DNA from: Variovorax paradoxus | GTDB lineage: Bacteria > Pseudomonadota > Gammaproteobacteria > Burkholderiales > Burkholderiaceae_C | Direction: 5' to 3' | Assembly (NCBI RefSeq): GCF_030815855.1 | Contig: NZ_JAUSXG010000001.1 | Span: forward strand, 2,728,001 to 2,792,000 | DNA length: 64,000 bases | In this document: positions 49,691 to 60,840 of the stretch, one piece after another | Numbering within the stretch: the first letter of the stretch is position 1 | Layout of the letters: every line of letters starts with the position of its first letter | Program-made: the position numbers and the translations under genes | Notes under the pieces: model-generated | Databases searched by the model: none | The model's input: only the letters and a program-made list of their open reading frames with translations | Told to the model about the DNA's origin: nothing

Positions 49691-50410
49691 ATGGACGACC
49701 CCATTCTTACCATCGAAGAACGTGAAGCGATCAACAGTGGTCGCTGGTTTTCTTCTCTCTCTCCATCGCTACGGCACGACATTCTCCGATGCGCTTTTGT
49801 CAAACGCTACAAGGACGGCGACCTGATCGCTGCCCGCGGCGATCCGCCCGATCACTGGATCGCCTGTGCCAAGGGCGCGGTGCGCGTCAGTTCGACGGCC
49901 GTTTCGGGCAAGCAGGTGACACTGACCTATGTGGAGCCGGGCATCTGGTTCGGCGACGTGGCCATGTTCGACGGGGACCGGCGCACGCACGATGCCTATG
50001 CGCACGGCGATACGACGGTGCTTTGCGTGGCGCGGGCCGACTTCCAGAAGATCCTGGCCGCGCACGTGGAGCTGTACGAAGCCCTGATGCGGCTGCAGGC
50101 ACGCCGCATCCGCACCTTGTTCGGGCTGGTGGAAGACCTCAACACCCTGCCCTTGCGCGCACGCTTGGCGAAGCAGCTCATCCACCTGGTCCGCAGCTAC
50201 GGGGTGCCCAACCTGGACGATGGCAGCCAGACGCGTATCGGCCTGCAGTTGGCGCAGGAAGAACTCGCGCAGTTGCTCGGCGCCTCGCGCCAGCGGGTCA
50301 ACCAGGAGCTCAAGACCATGGAACGCGAGGGCACCATCCGGATCGAGCCGGGCGGGCTGGTCGTCCTGGACCGCGCAGCCTTGATGCGTGTCTCCGAAGC
50401 TGAGACCTAA
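49691..50410 (+). CDS. Crp/Fnr family transcriptional regulator
   Basis: A 239-residue regulator. The cyclic-nucleotide-binding-like beta-roll (FVKRYKDGDLIAARGDPPDHW, YVEPGIWFGDVAMFDGDRRTHDAYA) is followed by the C-helix and a winged helix QEELAQLLGASRQRVNQELKTMEREG. The phosphate-binding Arg-Ser pair of cAMP-binding Crp is not evident (DGDRRTHDA), so another ligand is likely. It is embedded in an acyl-CoA degradation block and probably controls it. Confidence 0.87.
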   Translation: MDDPILTIEEREAINSGRWFSSLSPSLRHDILRCAFVKRYKDGDLIAARGDPPDHWIACAKGAVRVSSTAVSGKQVTLTYVEPGIWFGDVAMFDGDRRTHDAYAHGDTTVLCVARADFQKILAAHVELYEALMRLQARRIRTLFGLVEDLNTLPLRARLAKQLIHLVRSYGVPNLDDGSQTRIGLQLAQEELAQLLGASRQRVNQELKTMEREGTIRIEPGGLVVLDRAALMRVSEAET

Positions 50411-50433
50411 GAAAACCAAAAAGAGACAGAGAC

Positions 50434-51541
50434 ATGAGCCAGGACTTCTCGAACTTCATCGGCACCCGCGCCGTCTCGCAGCAGCATGCCTTCGACATCG
50501 AGGGCGTTGGCGGCCTGGCTCACGAAGAACCTCGATGGCTTCAAGGGCCCGTTGACGGTCGAGATGTTCAAGGGCGGGCAATCGAACCCGACCTACAAGC
50601 TCGTCACGCCCACGCAGAGCTACGTGATGCGCGCCAAGCCCGGCCCCGTCGCCAAGCTGCTGCCTTCGGCGCATGCGGTGGAGCGCGAGTTCAAGGTCAT
50701 GAGCGGCTTGCAGGGCACCGATGTGCCCGTGCCGCGCATGCACTGCCTGTGCGAGGATGAATCCATCATTGGCCGTGCCTTCTATGTCATGGAGTTCATG
50801 CAGGGACGGGTCCTCTGGGACCAATCGCTGCCCGGTTTCACCAACACCGAACGCGCGGCTTATTACGACGAGATGAACCGCGTCATCGCCGCGCTGCACA
50901 CCGTGAAGTTTGCCGAGCGCGGCCTTGCCGACTACGGCAAGCCCGGCAACTATTTCGAGCGCCAGATCGGCCGCTGGAGCAAGCAGTACAAGGCCTCGAC
51001 CGATGGTGCCGGCGAGCTGTCTCAGCCCATCGAGCCCATGGAGCGCCTGATCGACTGGCTGCCCGCGCACATGCCTGCGAGCGCACGCGACGAAAGCAAA
51101 GTGTCGATCGTCCATGGCGACTACCGCCTCGACAACGTGATGTTCCATCCCACAGAGCCGCGGATCATTGCGGTGCTCGACTGGGAGCTCTCCACCTTGG
51201 GCCACCCCTTGGCAGACTTCAGCTACCACTGCATGTCGTGGCACATGCCCCCGACCACCGGCCGCGGCATCGGCGGCGTGGATGTTGCAGCGCTGGGCAT
51301 TCCCACCGAGAGCGAATACATCCGGCGCTACTGCGAGCGCACGCGCATCAGCACGCCCGAGGCGCTGGCGCCCGACTGGAATTTCTACCAGGCCTACAAC
51401 CTGTTCCGCATGGCCGCGATCCTGCAAGGCATTGCCAAGCGGGTCGAGGCCGGGACCGCGTCGAGCGAGCAAGCCGTGGCCTCTGCCCGCGGCGCGCGAC
51501 CGATGGCCGACATGGCCTGGCAGTTCGCCCAAAAGGCGTAA
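50434..51541 (+). pseudogene. Acyl-CoA-linked phosphotransferase (APH/ACAD11-type kinase) with a +1 frameshift
   Basis: Frame 1 from the ATG at 50434 encodes the normal family N-terminus (MSQDFSNFIGTRAVSQQHAFDIE). From about 50504 the family sequence continues in frame 2 (ALAAWLTKNLDGFKGPLTVEMFKGGQSNPTYKL). One extra G in the GGG at 50502-50504 accounts for the break; corrected length is 368 residues. Kinase motifs VSIVHGDYRLDNVMFHP and IIAVLDWELSTLGHPLADFSY are intact. A start at 50486 in frame 2 would give an almost full 351-residue protein, so function may survive. Relatives phosphorylate hydroxyacyl-CoAs before dehydrogenation by the ACAD encoded next. Confidence 0.78.
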
Positions 51542-51574
51542 CCAGCCCTCAAAAAAAACCCACCAGGAGACAGC

Positions 51575-52846
51575 ATGGATTTCGAATATTCGGCCAAGAC
51601 CAAGGAACTGCAGAAGCGCGTCACGGCCTTCATGGACACGCACATCTACCCGGCCGAAACCGAGTACGCAGCTGAACTGGCAGCCAACACGGCCGCGGGC
51701 AAGCGTTGGACCGCGCTCAAGACCGTCGAGAAGGTGAAGGAGAAGGCCAAGGCCCAGGGCCTGTGGAACCTGTTCCTGCCGGTCGACAGCGCCTCCGCAT
51801 CCGGCTATGAAGGCGCCGGCCTCACGAACCAGGAATATGCACCGCTGGCGGAAATCATGGGCCGGGTGCCATGGGCTTCGGAAGCGTTCAACTGCTCGGC
51901 GCCCGATACCGGCAACATGGAGACCATCGCCCGCTATGGCTCCGAGGCCATCAAGGCACGCTGGCTCAAGCCGCTGCTCGAAGGCCAGATTCGCTCCGCC
52001 TTCGCAATGACCGAACCCGACGTGGCCTCCAGTGATGCCACCAACATCGCGACCCGCATCGAGCGCCAGGGCGACGAGTACGTGATCAACGGCCACAAGT
52101 GGTGGATTTCGGGTGCCGCCGATCCGCGCTGCGCCGTCTTCATCACCATGGGCAAGAGCGACCCCGATGCGCCGCGCCACTCGCAGCAGAGTATGGTGAT
52201 CGTGCCGGCTGACGCCAAGGGCATCCGCATCGTGCGCCCGCTCAACGTGATGGGCTACGACGACGCGCCGCACGGCCACGTCGAGATGTATTTCGAGAAC
52301 GTGCGCGTGCCTGTCGACAACATCCTGCTCGGCGAAGGCCGTGGCTTCGAAATCGCGCAAGGCCGCCTTGGCCCCGGGCGCATCCATCACTGCATGCGCC
52401 TGATCGGCCTGGCCGAGCGCGCGCTCGAGCTGATGTGCAAGCGCGCCTCCTCGCGCGTCGCCTTCGGCAAGACCGTCGCCTCGCAGACCGTGACGCAGGA
52501 GCGCATCGCCGAAGCGCGCTGCAAGATCGACATGGCGCGCCTGCTCACGCTCAAGGCCGCCTGGCTGATGGATGTGGCCGGCAACAAGGTCGCGAAAAAC
52601 GAGATCGCGATGATCAAGGTGGTCGCACCGAGCATGGCCTGCCAGGTGATCGACTGGGCCATGCAGGCGCACGGCGGCGGCGGCATGTGCGACGACTTCC
52701 CGCTGGCCTATGCCTACGCTGGTGCGCGCACGCTGCGTTTCGCGGACGGTCCGGACGAAGTGCACCGCAACGCGATCGCGAAGTGGGAGTTGGGTAAGTA
52801 CGCGCCCAGCAAGACCGAAGCCGAAGCGCCCGTGACACGCTTCTGA
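51575..52846 (+). CDS. Acyl-CoA dehydrogenase (ACAD10/11-like)
   Basis: A 423-residue flavoprotein. It has [19 protein letters not shown] for FAD binding, [39 protein letters not shown], and the C-terminal [36 protein letters not shown]. It pairs with the phosphotransferase gene upstream, an arrangement seen in ACAD10/11-like pathways that handle 4-hydroxyacyl-CoAs. An AGGAG precedes the ATG. A REP-like hairpin and a terminator follow. Confidence 0.9.
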   Translation: MDFEYSAKTKELQKRVTAFMDTHIYPAETEYAAELAANTAAGKRWTALKTVEKVKEKAKAQGLWNLFLPVDSASASGYEGAGLTNQEYAPLAEIMGRVPWASEAFNCSAPDTGNMETIARYGSEAIKARWLKPLLEGQIRSAFAMTEPDVASSDATNIATRIERQGDEYVINGHKWWISGAADPRCAVFITMGKSDPDAPRHSQQSMVIVPADAKGIRIVRPLNVMGYDDAPHGHVEMYFENVRVPVDNILLGEGRGFEIAQGRLGPGRIHHCMRLIGLAERALELMCKRASSRVAFGKTVASQTVTQERIAEARCKIDMARLLTLKAAWLMDVAGNKVAKNEIAMIKVVAPSMACQVIDWAMQAHGGGGMCDDFPLAYAYAGARTLRFADGPDEVHRNAIAKWELGKYAPSKTEAEAPVTRF

Positions 52847-52857
52847 TCTGTGTATTA

Positions 52858-52891
52858 CCCCCTCTCCCTCCGGGAGAGGGTTGGGGTGAAG
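52858..52891. repeat. REP-like palindromic unit
   Basis: CCCTCTCCC, loop TCC, GGGAGAGGG followed by TTGGGGTGAAG. The shape and flank resemble the units at 21009-21123. Confidence 0.65.
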
Positions 52892-52929
52892 GCCGACGGC
52901 ACGGAGCGCGCCTCGGCCTTCTTCTTTTT
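52889..52929 (+). terminator. Rho-independent terminator after the acyl-CoA dehydrogenase
   Basis: AAGGCCGA (52889-52896) pairs with TCGGCCTT (52913-52920) across a 16-base loop, followed by TCTTCTTTTT. It ends at the stop codon of the convergent GNAT gene. Confidence 0.75.
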
Positions 52930-53408
52930 CAGAGCTTCTTCTGCAAGAACACGGCGTGCCCGAACGCCGGATCGAGCTGGTAGTTCATGAACCCTTCGCG
53001 TTCGTAGCTGCGCAACGCTGGCTCATTCCCCGAAAGCACTTCCAGCGTGAGCTTGCAGGCACCCCGCGCGCGAGCCTCTTGCTCCACCCGCGCGAACATC
53101 TGCTGCGCAACGCGCCGGCCACGGTGGCTGGCCAGCACGACCACGTCGTGCACATTGACCAGCGGCTGGCAGGCGAAGGTTGAAAAACCTTCGATGCAGT
53201 TGATAAGGCCGACGGGCTGCGCACCGTCGTAAGCCAACACGCTGAAGGCTTGCGGCCGCGCGGCCAACGCCGCGGGCAGTCCGGCACACACCGCCGCTTC
53301 GAGCGGCGTCCCGCCACCGGCAGGGTCGCGTGCATAAGCATCGAGCAGATCAACCAGCGCGGCTGCATGCCCCGAATTGCGATAGTCCGCCAGAACGACG
53401 TCGATCAT
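52929..53408 (-). CDS. GNAT family N-acetyltransferase
   Basis: A 159-residue acetyltransferase. VHDVVVLASHRGRRVAQQMFARVEQEARARG is the acetyl-CoA motif, and LEVLSGNEPALRSYEREGF closes the fold. Substrate unknown. The ATG at 53408 is preferred because the longer frame overlaps the end of glmM, whose stop lies only three bases away. Same direction as glmM. Confidence 0.82.
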   Translation of the reverse strand: MIDVVLADYRNSGHAAALVDLLDAYARDPAGGGTPLEAAVCAGLPAALAARPQAFSVLAYDGAQPVGLINCIEGFSTFACQPLVNVHDVVVLASHRGRRVAQQMFARVEQEARARGACKLTLEVLSGNEPALRSYEREGFMNYQLDPAFGHAVFLQKKL

Positions 53409-53410
53409 CG

Positions 53411-54748
53411 CTATGGCGCGGGTTCGAGGGTTGCGGCGAGGCGTTTCGCGCACGACTCGGATTGCTTCGCGTCGCGCGCCTCGACCATCACGCGAACCAG
53501 CGGCTCGGTGCCACTCGCGCGGATCAGCACGCGCCCCGCGTCACCGAGCTCGGCCTCGATACGCTGCGTTTCGCCGGCCAGCGCCTTGTTGCTCTTCCAG
53601 TCCTGCCCCGGGGTCAGGCGGACATTGATGAGGGTCTGGGGGAACAGCGTGACGTCGGCGAGCAGTTGCGCCACCGTCTTGCCGCTGCGCACGCAGGCCT
53701 GCAGCACCTGCAGCGCGCTCACGATGCCGTCGCCAGTGGTGTGGCGGTCGAGCGCCAGCAGATGGCCCGAGCCCTCGCCGCCCAGGATCCAGCCGCGCTT
53801 GTCGAGTTCTTCGAGCACATAGCGGTCGCCCACCTTGGCGCGCACGAACTCGATGCCCTGCCCACGCAACGCCACTTCGACGGCCTTGTTGGTCATCAGC
53901 GTGCCGACCACGCCCGCGGGCTTTTCGCCGCGCGCGATGCGCTCGGCCACCATCAGGTAGAGCAGCTCGTCGCCGTTGAACAGGCGTCCGCTGGCATCGA
54001 CCAGTTGCAGGCGGTCGGCATCGCCGTCGAGCGCAATGCCGTAGTCGGCCTTCTGCGCCGTCACCGCGGCGACCAGCGCCTCGGGATGCGTGGCGCCGAA
54101 GCCCTTGTTGATGTTGAGCCCGTCGGGTGCGCAGCCGATGCTCGCCACATCGGCGCCCAGCTCGTGGAACACGTTAGGCGCCACCTGGTAGGCCGCGCCG
54201 TGCGCCGCGTCGATCACGAGCTTCATGTCGCGCAGCGTCAGGTCGTTGGCGAAGGTGCTCTTGCAGAACTCGATGTAGCGGCCGGGTGCGTCGTTGAGGC
54301 GGCGGGCCTTGCCCAAGTCGGCGGAGGCAGCCCACACGGGGGCCTCTTCGAGTGCGGCCTCGACGGCAAGCTCCCAGGCATCGTCGAGCTTGGTGCCCTG
54401 CGCGCTGAAGAACTTGATGCCGTTGTCGGGAAAGGCGTTGTGGCTTGCGCTGATCACCACGCCCAGGCTCGCACGCTGCGCGCGCGTGAGGTAGGCGACG
54501 CCGGGCGTGGGCAGCGGGCCCAGCAGCACCACGTCGACGCCGGCGGAGTTGAAGCCCGACTCCAGCGCGGATTCGAGCATGTAGCCTGAAATGCGCGTGT
54601 CCTTGCCAATCAGCACCGTCGGGCGCGACTGGCTCTTCTTGAGCACGCGGCCTACGGCATGTGCGAGGCGCAGCACGAAGTCGGGTGTGATGGGCGACTG
54701 GCCGACCGTGCCGCGGATGCCGTCGGTACCAAAGTATTTGCGTGTCAT
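53411..54748 (-). CDS. glmM: Phosphoglucosamine mutase
   Basis: A 445-residue phosphohexomutase: [13 protein letters not shown] at the N-terminus, the catalytic-serine loop [18 protein letters not shown], the metal loop [13 protein letters not shown], the sugar loop GGEGSGHLL and the phosphate-binding [15 protein letters not shown]. It makes glucosamine-1-phosphate for peptidoglycan and LPS. The ATG at 54748 starts the usual MTRKYF; the frame upstream overlaps the gap after folP. The folP-glmM order is widely conserved. Confidence 0.96.
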   Translation of the reverse strand: MTRKYFGTDGIRGTVGQSPITPDFVLRLAHAVGRVLKKSQSRPTVLIGKDTRISGYMLESALESGFNSAGVDVVLLGPLPTPGVAYLTRAQRASLGVVISASHNAFPDNGIKFFSAQGTKLDDAWELAVEAALEEAPVWAASADLGKARRLNDAPGRYIEFCKSTFANDLTLRDMKLVIDAAHGAAYQVAPNVFHELGADVASIGCAPDGLNINKGFGATHPEALVAAVTAQKADYGIALDGDADRLQLVDASGRLFNGDELLYLMVAERIARGEKPAGVVGTLMTNKAVEVALRGQGIEFVRAKVGDRYVLEELDKRGWILGGEGSGHLLALDRHTTGDGIVSALQVLQACVRSGKTVAQLLADVTLFPQTLINVRLTPGQDWKSNKALAGETQRIEAELGDAGRVLIRASGTEPLVRVMVEARDAKQSESCAKRLAATLEPAP

Positions 54749-54771
54749 GGGGGTTTTTCTTGTTGTCGATC

Positions 54772-55644
54772 TTATGAAGTCGATGAGCCCGGATGCGGTT
54801 CCTCGGCCTTCATGGCACGCCACACGGCGAGTGCCGCCACGGTGTCGCGCACGTCGTGCACCCGCACGATGGCCGCGCCGCGGTCTACTGCGAGCACCGC
54901 GGCCATCACGCTGGGCACGAGGCGTTCGGCAGCAGCCGGAATGCCACTGACCGTGCCGATCGACGACTTGCGAGACCAGCCCAGCAGCAGCGGATAGCCG
55001 GCCTCGAGCAGTTCACGCTGGCGTGCGAGCAGCGCAAAATTTTGCGCCACGGTCTTGCCGAAACCAATGCCCGGGTCCAGCGTGATTCGCGACGGATCGA
55101 CCTTCAGCGCGCGGAGTTGTGCCAGCTGCTCGGCCCAGAACGACAGCACATCGGGGATCACGTCGCCCTGCATTGGCGCGGCCTGCATGGTTTGCGGATC
55201 CCGGTGCATGTGCATCAGGCAAATGCCGCATGAGGGGTGTGCGGCCACCGCCTCGCGCGCGCCAGGCCGCCGCAGCGCCCAGACGTCGTTGACGATGTCG
55301 GCGCCCAGGTCGAGCACGGCGCGCATGACTTCCGGCTTGTAGGTGTCGACGGAAATCGGCACGTTCAGCTTGACGGCCTCTCGGACCACCGGCAGCACGC
55401 GCGCCAGTTCGGCATCGAGCGGAACGGCCGGGCTACCAGGCCGGGTCGATTCGCCGCCGATGTCGAGGATGTCGGCGCCCTCCTTCAGCAACTGCTCGCA
55501 ATGCTGCAGGGCGGCCGCGGTCGAGGCATGCGCCCCGCCGTCGGAAAAGGAATCGGGGGTGACATTGACGATGCCCATCACGCGCGGCTGCGCGAGATCG
55601 ATGGCGAATCGTGCCGTCTGCCAAGTCAACGAAGCTGCCGTCAT
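54772..55644 (-). CDS. folP: Dihydropteroate synthase
   Basis: A 290-residue enzyme of folate synthesis: [68 protein letters not shown] and [11 protein letters not shown]. It joins p-aminobenzoate with the pterin diphosphate. It lies between ftsH and glmM; a terminator stands between ftsH and this gene, 17 bases before its start codon, so some transcription must start or read through there. Confidence 0.96.
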   Translation of the reverse strand: MTAASLTWQTARFAIDLAQPRVMGIVNVTPDSFSDGGAHASTAAALQHCEQLLKEGADILDIGGESTRPGSPAVPLDAELARVLPVVREAVKLNVPISVDTYKPEVMRAVLDLGADIVNDVWALRRPGAREAVAAHPSCGICLMHMHRDPQTMQAAPMQGDVIPDVLSFWAEQLAQLRALKVDPSRITLDPGIGFGKTVAQNFALLARQRELLEAGYPLLLGWSRKSSIGTVSGIPAAAERLVPSVMAAVLAVDRGAAIVRVHDVRDTVAALAVWRAMKAEEPHPGSSTS

Positions 55645-55660
55645 GCGGCACCTCCGCTAT

Positions 55661-55685
55661 GAAAAACGGGGCCAGAGGCCCCGTT
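55661..55685 (-). terminator. Terminator/attenuator between ftsH and folP
   Basis: The minus strand reads AACGGGGCC, loop TCT, GGCCCCGTT then TTTC. A perfect 9-bp stem followed by five T residues, counting those of the stem end. Confidence 0.8.
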
Positions 55686-55707
55686 GTTTTGTGAAGCCGG
55701 ATGCACT

Positions 55708-57624
<1,917 letters not shown>

Positions 57625-57803
57625 ACGAAGCTCCAGTCGAAAGCGCGTGACAAGATTGTGAAAAGAACGCGCTATGGATACGCAATTGCGCCCCATTTTA
57701 GGCTTTTCAAGCTGCGAAAAGCGGGCATTTCCCTAAAGCAGCCATAGCTTGACAAGGGTTTGCGCCTCATCGACACCCTTTTCAGGGCTGCAGCCTCAAG
57801 GTA

Positions 57804-58472
57804 TCAAAGCGTTTCCTGGGCCTTCAGACCCATGCCGACCAGAAAGGTTTCGGACGACTTGTCGCGCGATGCCTTCGGTTTGAACGGCTTCACGGTACGG
57901 AAGTTGGCCTTGAAGAGCTTCACCAGCTCGTCATAGCCGCTGCCATGGAAAAGCTTGGCCACCAGCGCCCCTTCGGGCTTCAGATGGTGCTGGGCGAAGT
58001 CGATTGCAAGCTCGATCAGGTGCGCCACGCGGGCCGCATCGGCCGAATGGATGCCTGACAGGTTGGGCGCCATGTCGGAAACCACCAGGTCGGCTTTCCG
58101 GCCCGCCATCACGCCCAGCACCTGCTCCAGCAGTTCCGGCTCGCGAAAATCCCCCTGCAGGAAGGTCACGCCCTCGATCGGCTCCATCGGCAGCATGTCG
58201 AGCGCGATGATGGTGCCGTTCAGCGCACCTGCCGCGGCGCCGTCGGGCGACATCCGCCGCCGCAGGTACTGGCTCCAGGCGCCGGGCGTGGAGCCGAGGT
58301 CGACCACCAGCTGGCCGGGCCTGACCAGGCCGAGCGATTCGTCGATTTCCTTGAGCTTGTAGGCGGCGCGGGCGCGGTAACCCTCGCGCGTGGCGAGTTT
58401 CACGTACGGGTCGTTGATATGGTCGTGCAACCACGCCTTGTTGACTTTTTTGCTTTTTGCCTTGGTGCTCAT
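57804..58472 (-). CDS. rlmE: 23S rRNA (uridine2552-2'-O)-methyltransferase
   Basis: A 222-residue RrmJ/FtsJ methyltransferase. [13 protein letters not shown] contains the catalytic Lys, [15 protein letters not shown] is the SAM motif, [11 protein letters not shown] the catalytic Asp, and [13 protein letters not shown] and SSETFLVG hold the last Lys and Glu. It methylates U2552 of 23S rRNA. The ATG at 58472 starts the basic [14 protein letters not shown] segment. It diverges from yhbY and precedes ftsH, the conserved order. Confidence 0.95.
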   Translation of the reverse strand: MSTKAKSKKVNKAWLHDHINDPYVKLATREGYRARAAYKLKEIDESLGLVRPGQLVVDLGSTPGAWSQYLRRRMSPDGAAAGALNGTIIALDMLPMEPIEGVTFLQGDFREPELLEQVLGVMAGRKADLVVSDMAPNLSGIHSADAARVAHLIELAIDFAQHHLKPEGALVAKLFHGSGYDELVKLFKANFRTVKPFKPKASRDKSSETFLVGMGLKAQETL

Positions 58473-58562
58473 GGGTCGCCTCTCGGGCTTCGCGCTGCAG
58501 TATTCGCCTTGGAAGCGGCCCGGCGGTTCGAGAGGTTGCTTTCTACCCTCGATAATACGGGG

Positions 58563-59042
58563 ATGCCCGCCATTCAACTTACCCTTGCCGAGCGCAAGGT
58601 GCACCGCGCCGAAGCTCACCACCTGGATCCGATCGTCATGGTCGGTGGAGACGGGCTGACCCCTGCCGTTAAAAAAGAGGCCGACGCGGCGCTCAAGGCC
58701 CACGGGCTGATCAAGATCCGCGTCTTCTCCGACGACCGACTGGCGCGCGATGCCATGCTGCAAGAGCTCGCCGACGAGCTCGATGCGGCGCCCATCCAGC
58801 ACATCGGCAAGCTGCTCGTGCTGTGGCGCCCCAAGCCCGAGAAAGAGCGCGTGGTCGATGAAGACCGCATGCCCGGCCCGCGCGACGTCAAGATCCTGAA
58901 GTACAGCAAACGCGGCGGCCAGCGCCCCGAGATCAAGACCCTGCGCGTGCTCGGCAACCAGCGGCTCACCCCCGGTGGCACCATCAAGCGCGCCAAGGCG
59001 AAGCGGCCGCTGTCGGCCAAGAAGCGCAACCAGGCAGACTGA
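58563..59042 (+). CDS. yhbY: YhbY family RNA-binding protein (CRM domain)
   Basis: A 159-residue protein. The N-terminal 95 residues are a CRM/YhbY domain: [31 protein letters not shown] and [14 protein letters not shown] basic C-terminal tail ([14 protein letters not shown]) is longer than in E. coli YhbY. It is thought to act in large ribosomal subunit assembly. GATAAT, a possible -10, lies just upstream at the divergent junction with rlmE. Confidence 0.92.
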   Translation: MPAIQLTLAERKVHRAEAHHLDPIVMVGGDGLTPAVKKEADAALKAHGLIKIRVFSDDRLARDAMLQELADELDAAPIQHIGKLLVLWRPKPEKERVVDEDRMPGPRDVKILKYSKRGGQRPEIKTLRVLGNQRLTPGGTIKRAKAKRPLSAKKRNQAD

Positions 59043-59044
59043 GC

Positions 59045-59803
59045 TTGGCGGCAGCGCAAGGCGCCCAGCGCCATATCCTCTGCATGAAGTGGGGCACCAA
59101 GTACGGGCCCGAATACGTCAACCGCCTCTACGCGATGGTGCGCCGCAACCTCAGCGGCGACTTCAAGTTCGTGTGCCTGACGGACGACGGCACCGGCATC
59201 CGCCCCGAAGTCGCGTGCCTGCCGATTCCGCCGCTCAACCTGCAGCTGGCGCCCGGCCAGCGCGATGGCGCGTGGAAGAAGCTCACCACTTTCGAAAAAG
59301 ACTTGCACGGCCTCCGCGGCACGGCCCTGTTCCTGGACGTCGACGTGGTCATCGTAGGCAGCCTCGACGCATTCTTCGAGTGCCCCGGCGAATTCCTGAT
59401 CATTCACGACTACGCGCGCCCCTGGCGGCGCCAGCGGATCACGGGGAACTCGTCGGTCTACCGCTTCGAGCTGGGTGCCCATGCCGACGTGCTGGCGCAT
59501 TTCCGCGACAACATGGACAAGGTGCAAGCCGAGTACCGCAACGAGCAGACCTACCTGTCCGCGATGATGCACAAGCAAGGCAAGCTGGGCTATTGGCCCA
59601 CAGCCTGGTGCCCGAGCTTCAAGTACCACGGCATTCCCGCTTGGCCCGCCAACTACTGGGACGAGCCGTTCGTGCCGGAAGGCGCGCGCATCGTGGTGTT
59701 CCATGGCGAATGCAATCCGCCCGACGCACTGGCGGGCCGGCGCAACCGGGCTTTCCGCTTTATCCGGCCGGCGCGCTGGATTTCGAAGTTCTGGAAAGAA
59801 TGA
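59045..59803 (+). CDS. Putative glycosyltransferase
   Basis: A protein of up to 252 residues in which [22 protein letters not shown] contains a DxD motif and resembles GT8-like glycosyltransferases. [35 protein letters not shown] and [13 protein letters not shown] match a family of hypothetical proteins in beta-proteobacteria. TTG at 59045, two bases after the yhbY stop, is the longest start; the ATG at 59084 is an alternative that still keeps the first conserved strand ([16 protein letters not shown]). The target is unknown; envelope glycan modification is plausible. Confidence 0.75.
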   Translation: MAAAQGAQRHILCMKWGTKYGPEYVNRLYAMVRRNLSGDFKFVCLTDDGTGIRPEVACLPIPPLNLQLAPGQRDGAWKKLTTFEKDLHGLRGTALFLDVDVVIVGSLDAFFECPGEFLIIHDYARPWRRQRITGNSSVYRFELGAHADVLAHFRDNMDKVQAEYRNEQTYLSAMMHKQGKLGYWPTAWCPSFKYHGIPAWPANYWDEPFVPEGARIVVFHGECNPPDALAGRRNRAFRFIRPARWISKFWKE

Positions 59804-59857
59804 AGTGACCGGGCAGCGGCTGCGGCAGGTCCCGCCTTCCGCCGCTGTCGTCCGGAC

Positions 59858-60280
59858 TTAGCTTGCGGTCGGGGCCTTGGCGCCCATGCGCCACAGCAGC
59901 ACACCCGCGCACAGCCACTGAACCAGGTACATGCCGCTTCCCGCGGCGTGCCACAGCTTCAGGTTGTCACGCGCAAGAATCCGCGGCGCCACGGCATATT
60001 GCTGGAGCAACGCCAGCAGCAACGCCCCGAGTATCAGGAAGATGGCGGTCATCGAGGCGTTGTCGATGCGGTCGTCCATCTTCGTCCTGAAGTGAACCAG
60101 CAGCAGCAGGCCGCAGCCGATGGCAATCCAGCTTTGCGCCTCGAACAGCTGGCCCGCGAAATTGCCCGCCACGGCGGGGTTGCCGAGCCTTGCGAAAAGC
60201 ATCGGCACGACCACGAAACCGATCGTCGTGAGACTGCCCCACCAGAAGGCGGCCAGCAGCAGCGCGAGGCGGTCTTTCAT
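59858..60280 (-). CDS. DUF4149 membrane protein
   Basis: A 140-residue protein with four transmembrane helices. LLAAFWWGSLTTIGFVVVPMLFARLGNPAVAGNFAGQLF and the C-terminal LWHAAGSGMYLVQWLCAGVLLW are typical of DUF4149 (TMEM205-like). Function unknown. It is located just downstream of greA on the same strand, a common arrangement in Comamonadaceae. Confidence 0.8.
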   Translation of the reverse strand: MKDRLALLLAAFWWGSLTTIGFVVVPMLFARLGNPAVAGNFAGQLFEAQSWIAIGCGLLLLVHFRTKMDDRIDNASMTAIFLILGALLLALLQQYAVAPRILARDNLKLWHAAGSGMYLVQWLCAGVLLWRMGAKAPTAS

Positions 60281-60300
60281 CGGCGGCAGATCAGATCTGA

Positions 60301-60777
60301 TCAGATGTAGCGGACCGCGACGATCTCATAGCGCTTGAGGCCGCCCGGCGCCTGCACCTCGGCGGTGTCGCCCTCTTCCTTGCCGATCAGCGCGCGTGCG
60401 ATCGGGCTGGAGATGTTGATCAGGCCCAGCTTCAGGTCGGCCTCGTCTTCGCCGACGATCTGGTACTTCACGGCCTCACCCGACTCTTCTTCCTCGAGCT
60501 CCACCGTGGAGCCGAACACGATCTTGCCGCCCGCATCGAGCTCGCTCGGGTCGATGATCTGTGCGGCCGAGAGCTTGCCCTCGACTTCCTGGATGCGGCC
60601 TTCGATGAAGCCCTGGCGGTCCTTGGCGACCTCGTACTCGGCGTTCTCGCTCAGGTCGCCCTGCGCGCGGGCTTCGGAAATCGCGTTGATGACCCAGGGG
60701 CGGTCCACGGTCTTGAGTTGATGCAGTTCAGCGCGCAGTTTTTCGGCACCGCGCTTGGTGATTGGAATGGTGGCCAT
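60301..60777 (-). CDS. greA: Transcription elongation factor GreA
   Basis: A 158-residue factor. It shows the coiled-coil N-domain ([44 protein letters not shown]), with the tip acidic residues needed for RNA cleavage, and the C-domain [33 protein letters not shown]. It rescues stalled RNA polymerase. carB and greA are usually neighbours in beta-proteobacteria; here a Kdo hydroxylase gene lies between them. Confidence 0.96.
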   Translation of the reverse strand: MATIPITKRGAEKLRAELHQLKTVDRPWVINAISEARAQGDLSENAEYEVAKDRQGFIEGRIQEVEGKLSAAQIIDPSELDAGGKIVFGSTVELEEEESGEAVKYQIVGEDEADLKLGLINISSPIARALIGKEEGDTAEVQAPGGLKRYEIVAVRYI

Positions 60778-60800
60778 GTTGGGTTCTCCATAAAGCGAAA

Positions 60801-60824
60801 CCGCCGAACGCTGCCGTTCGGCGG
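60801..60824 (-). terminator. Hairpin between Kdo hydroxylase gene and greA
   Basis: CCGCCGAACG, a 4-base loop, CGTTCGGCGG forms a perfect 10-bp stem. Only a broken T run follows on the minus strand, so it may be a weak terminator or attenuator. Confidence 0.55.
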
Positions 60825-60840
60825 TCGATAGGGGACAGGA

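Noticed and set aside
50456..52765. Minus-strand open frame of 769 codons
   Set aside because: Antisense to the phosphotransferase and acyl-CoA dehydrogenase genes, which have clear motifs; no homology-like features of its own.
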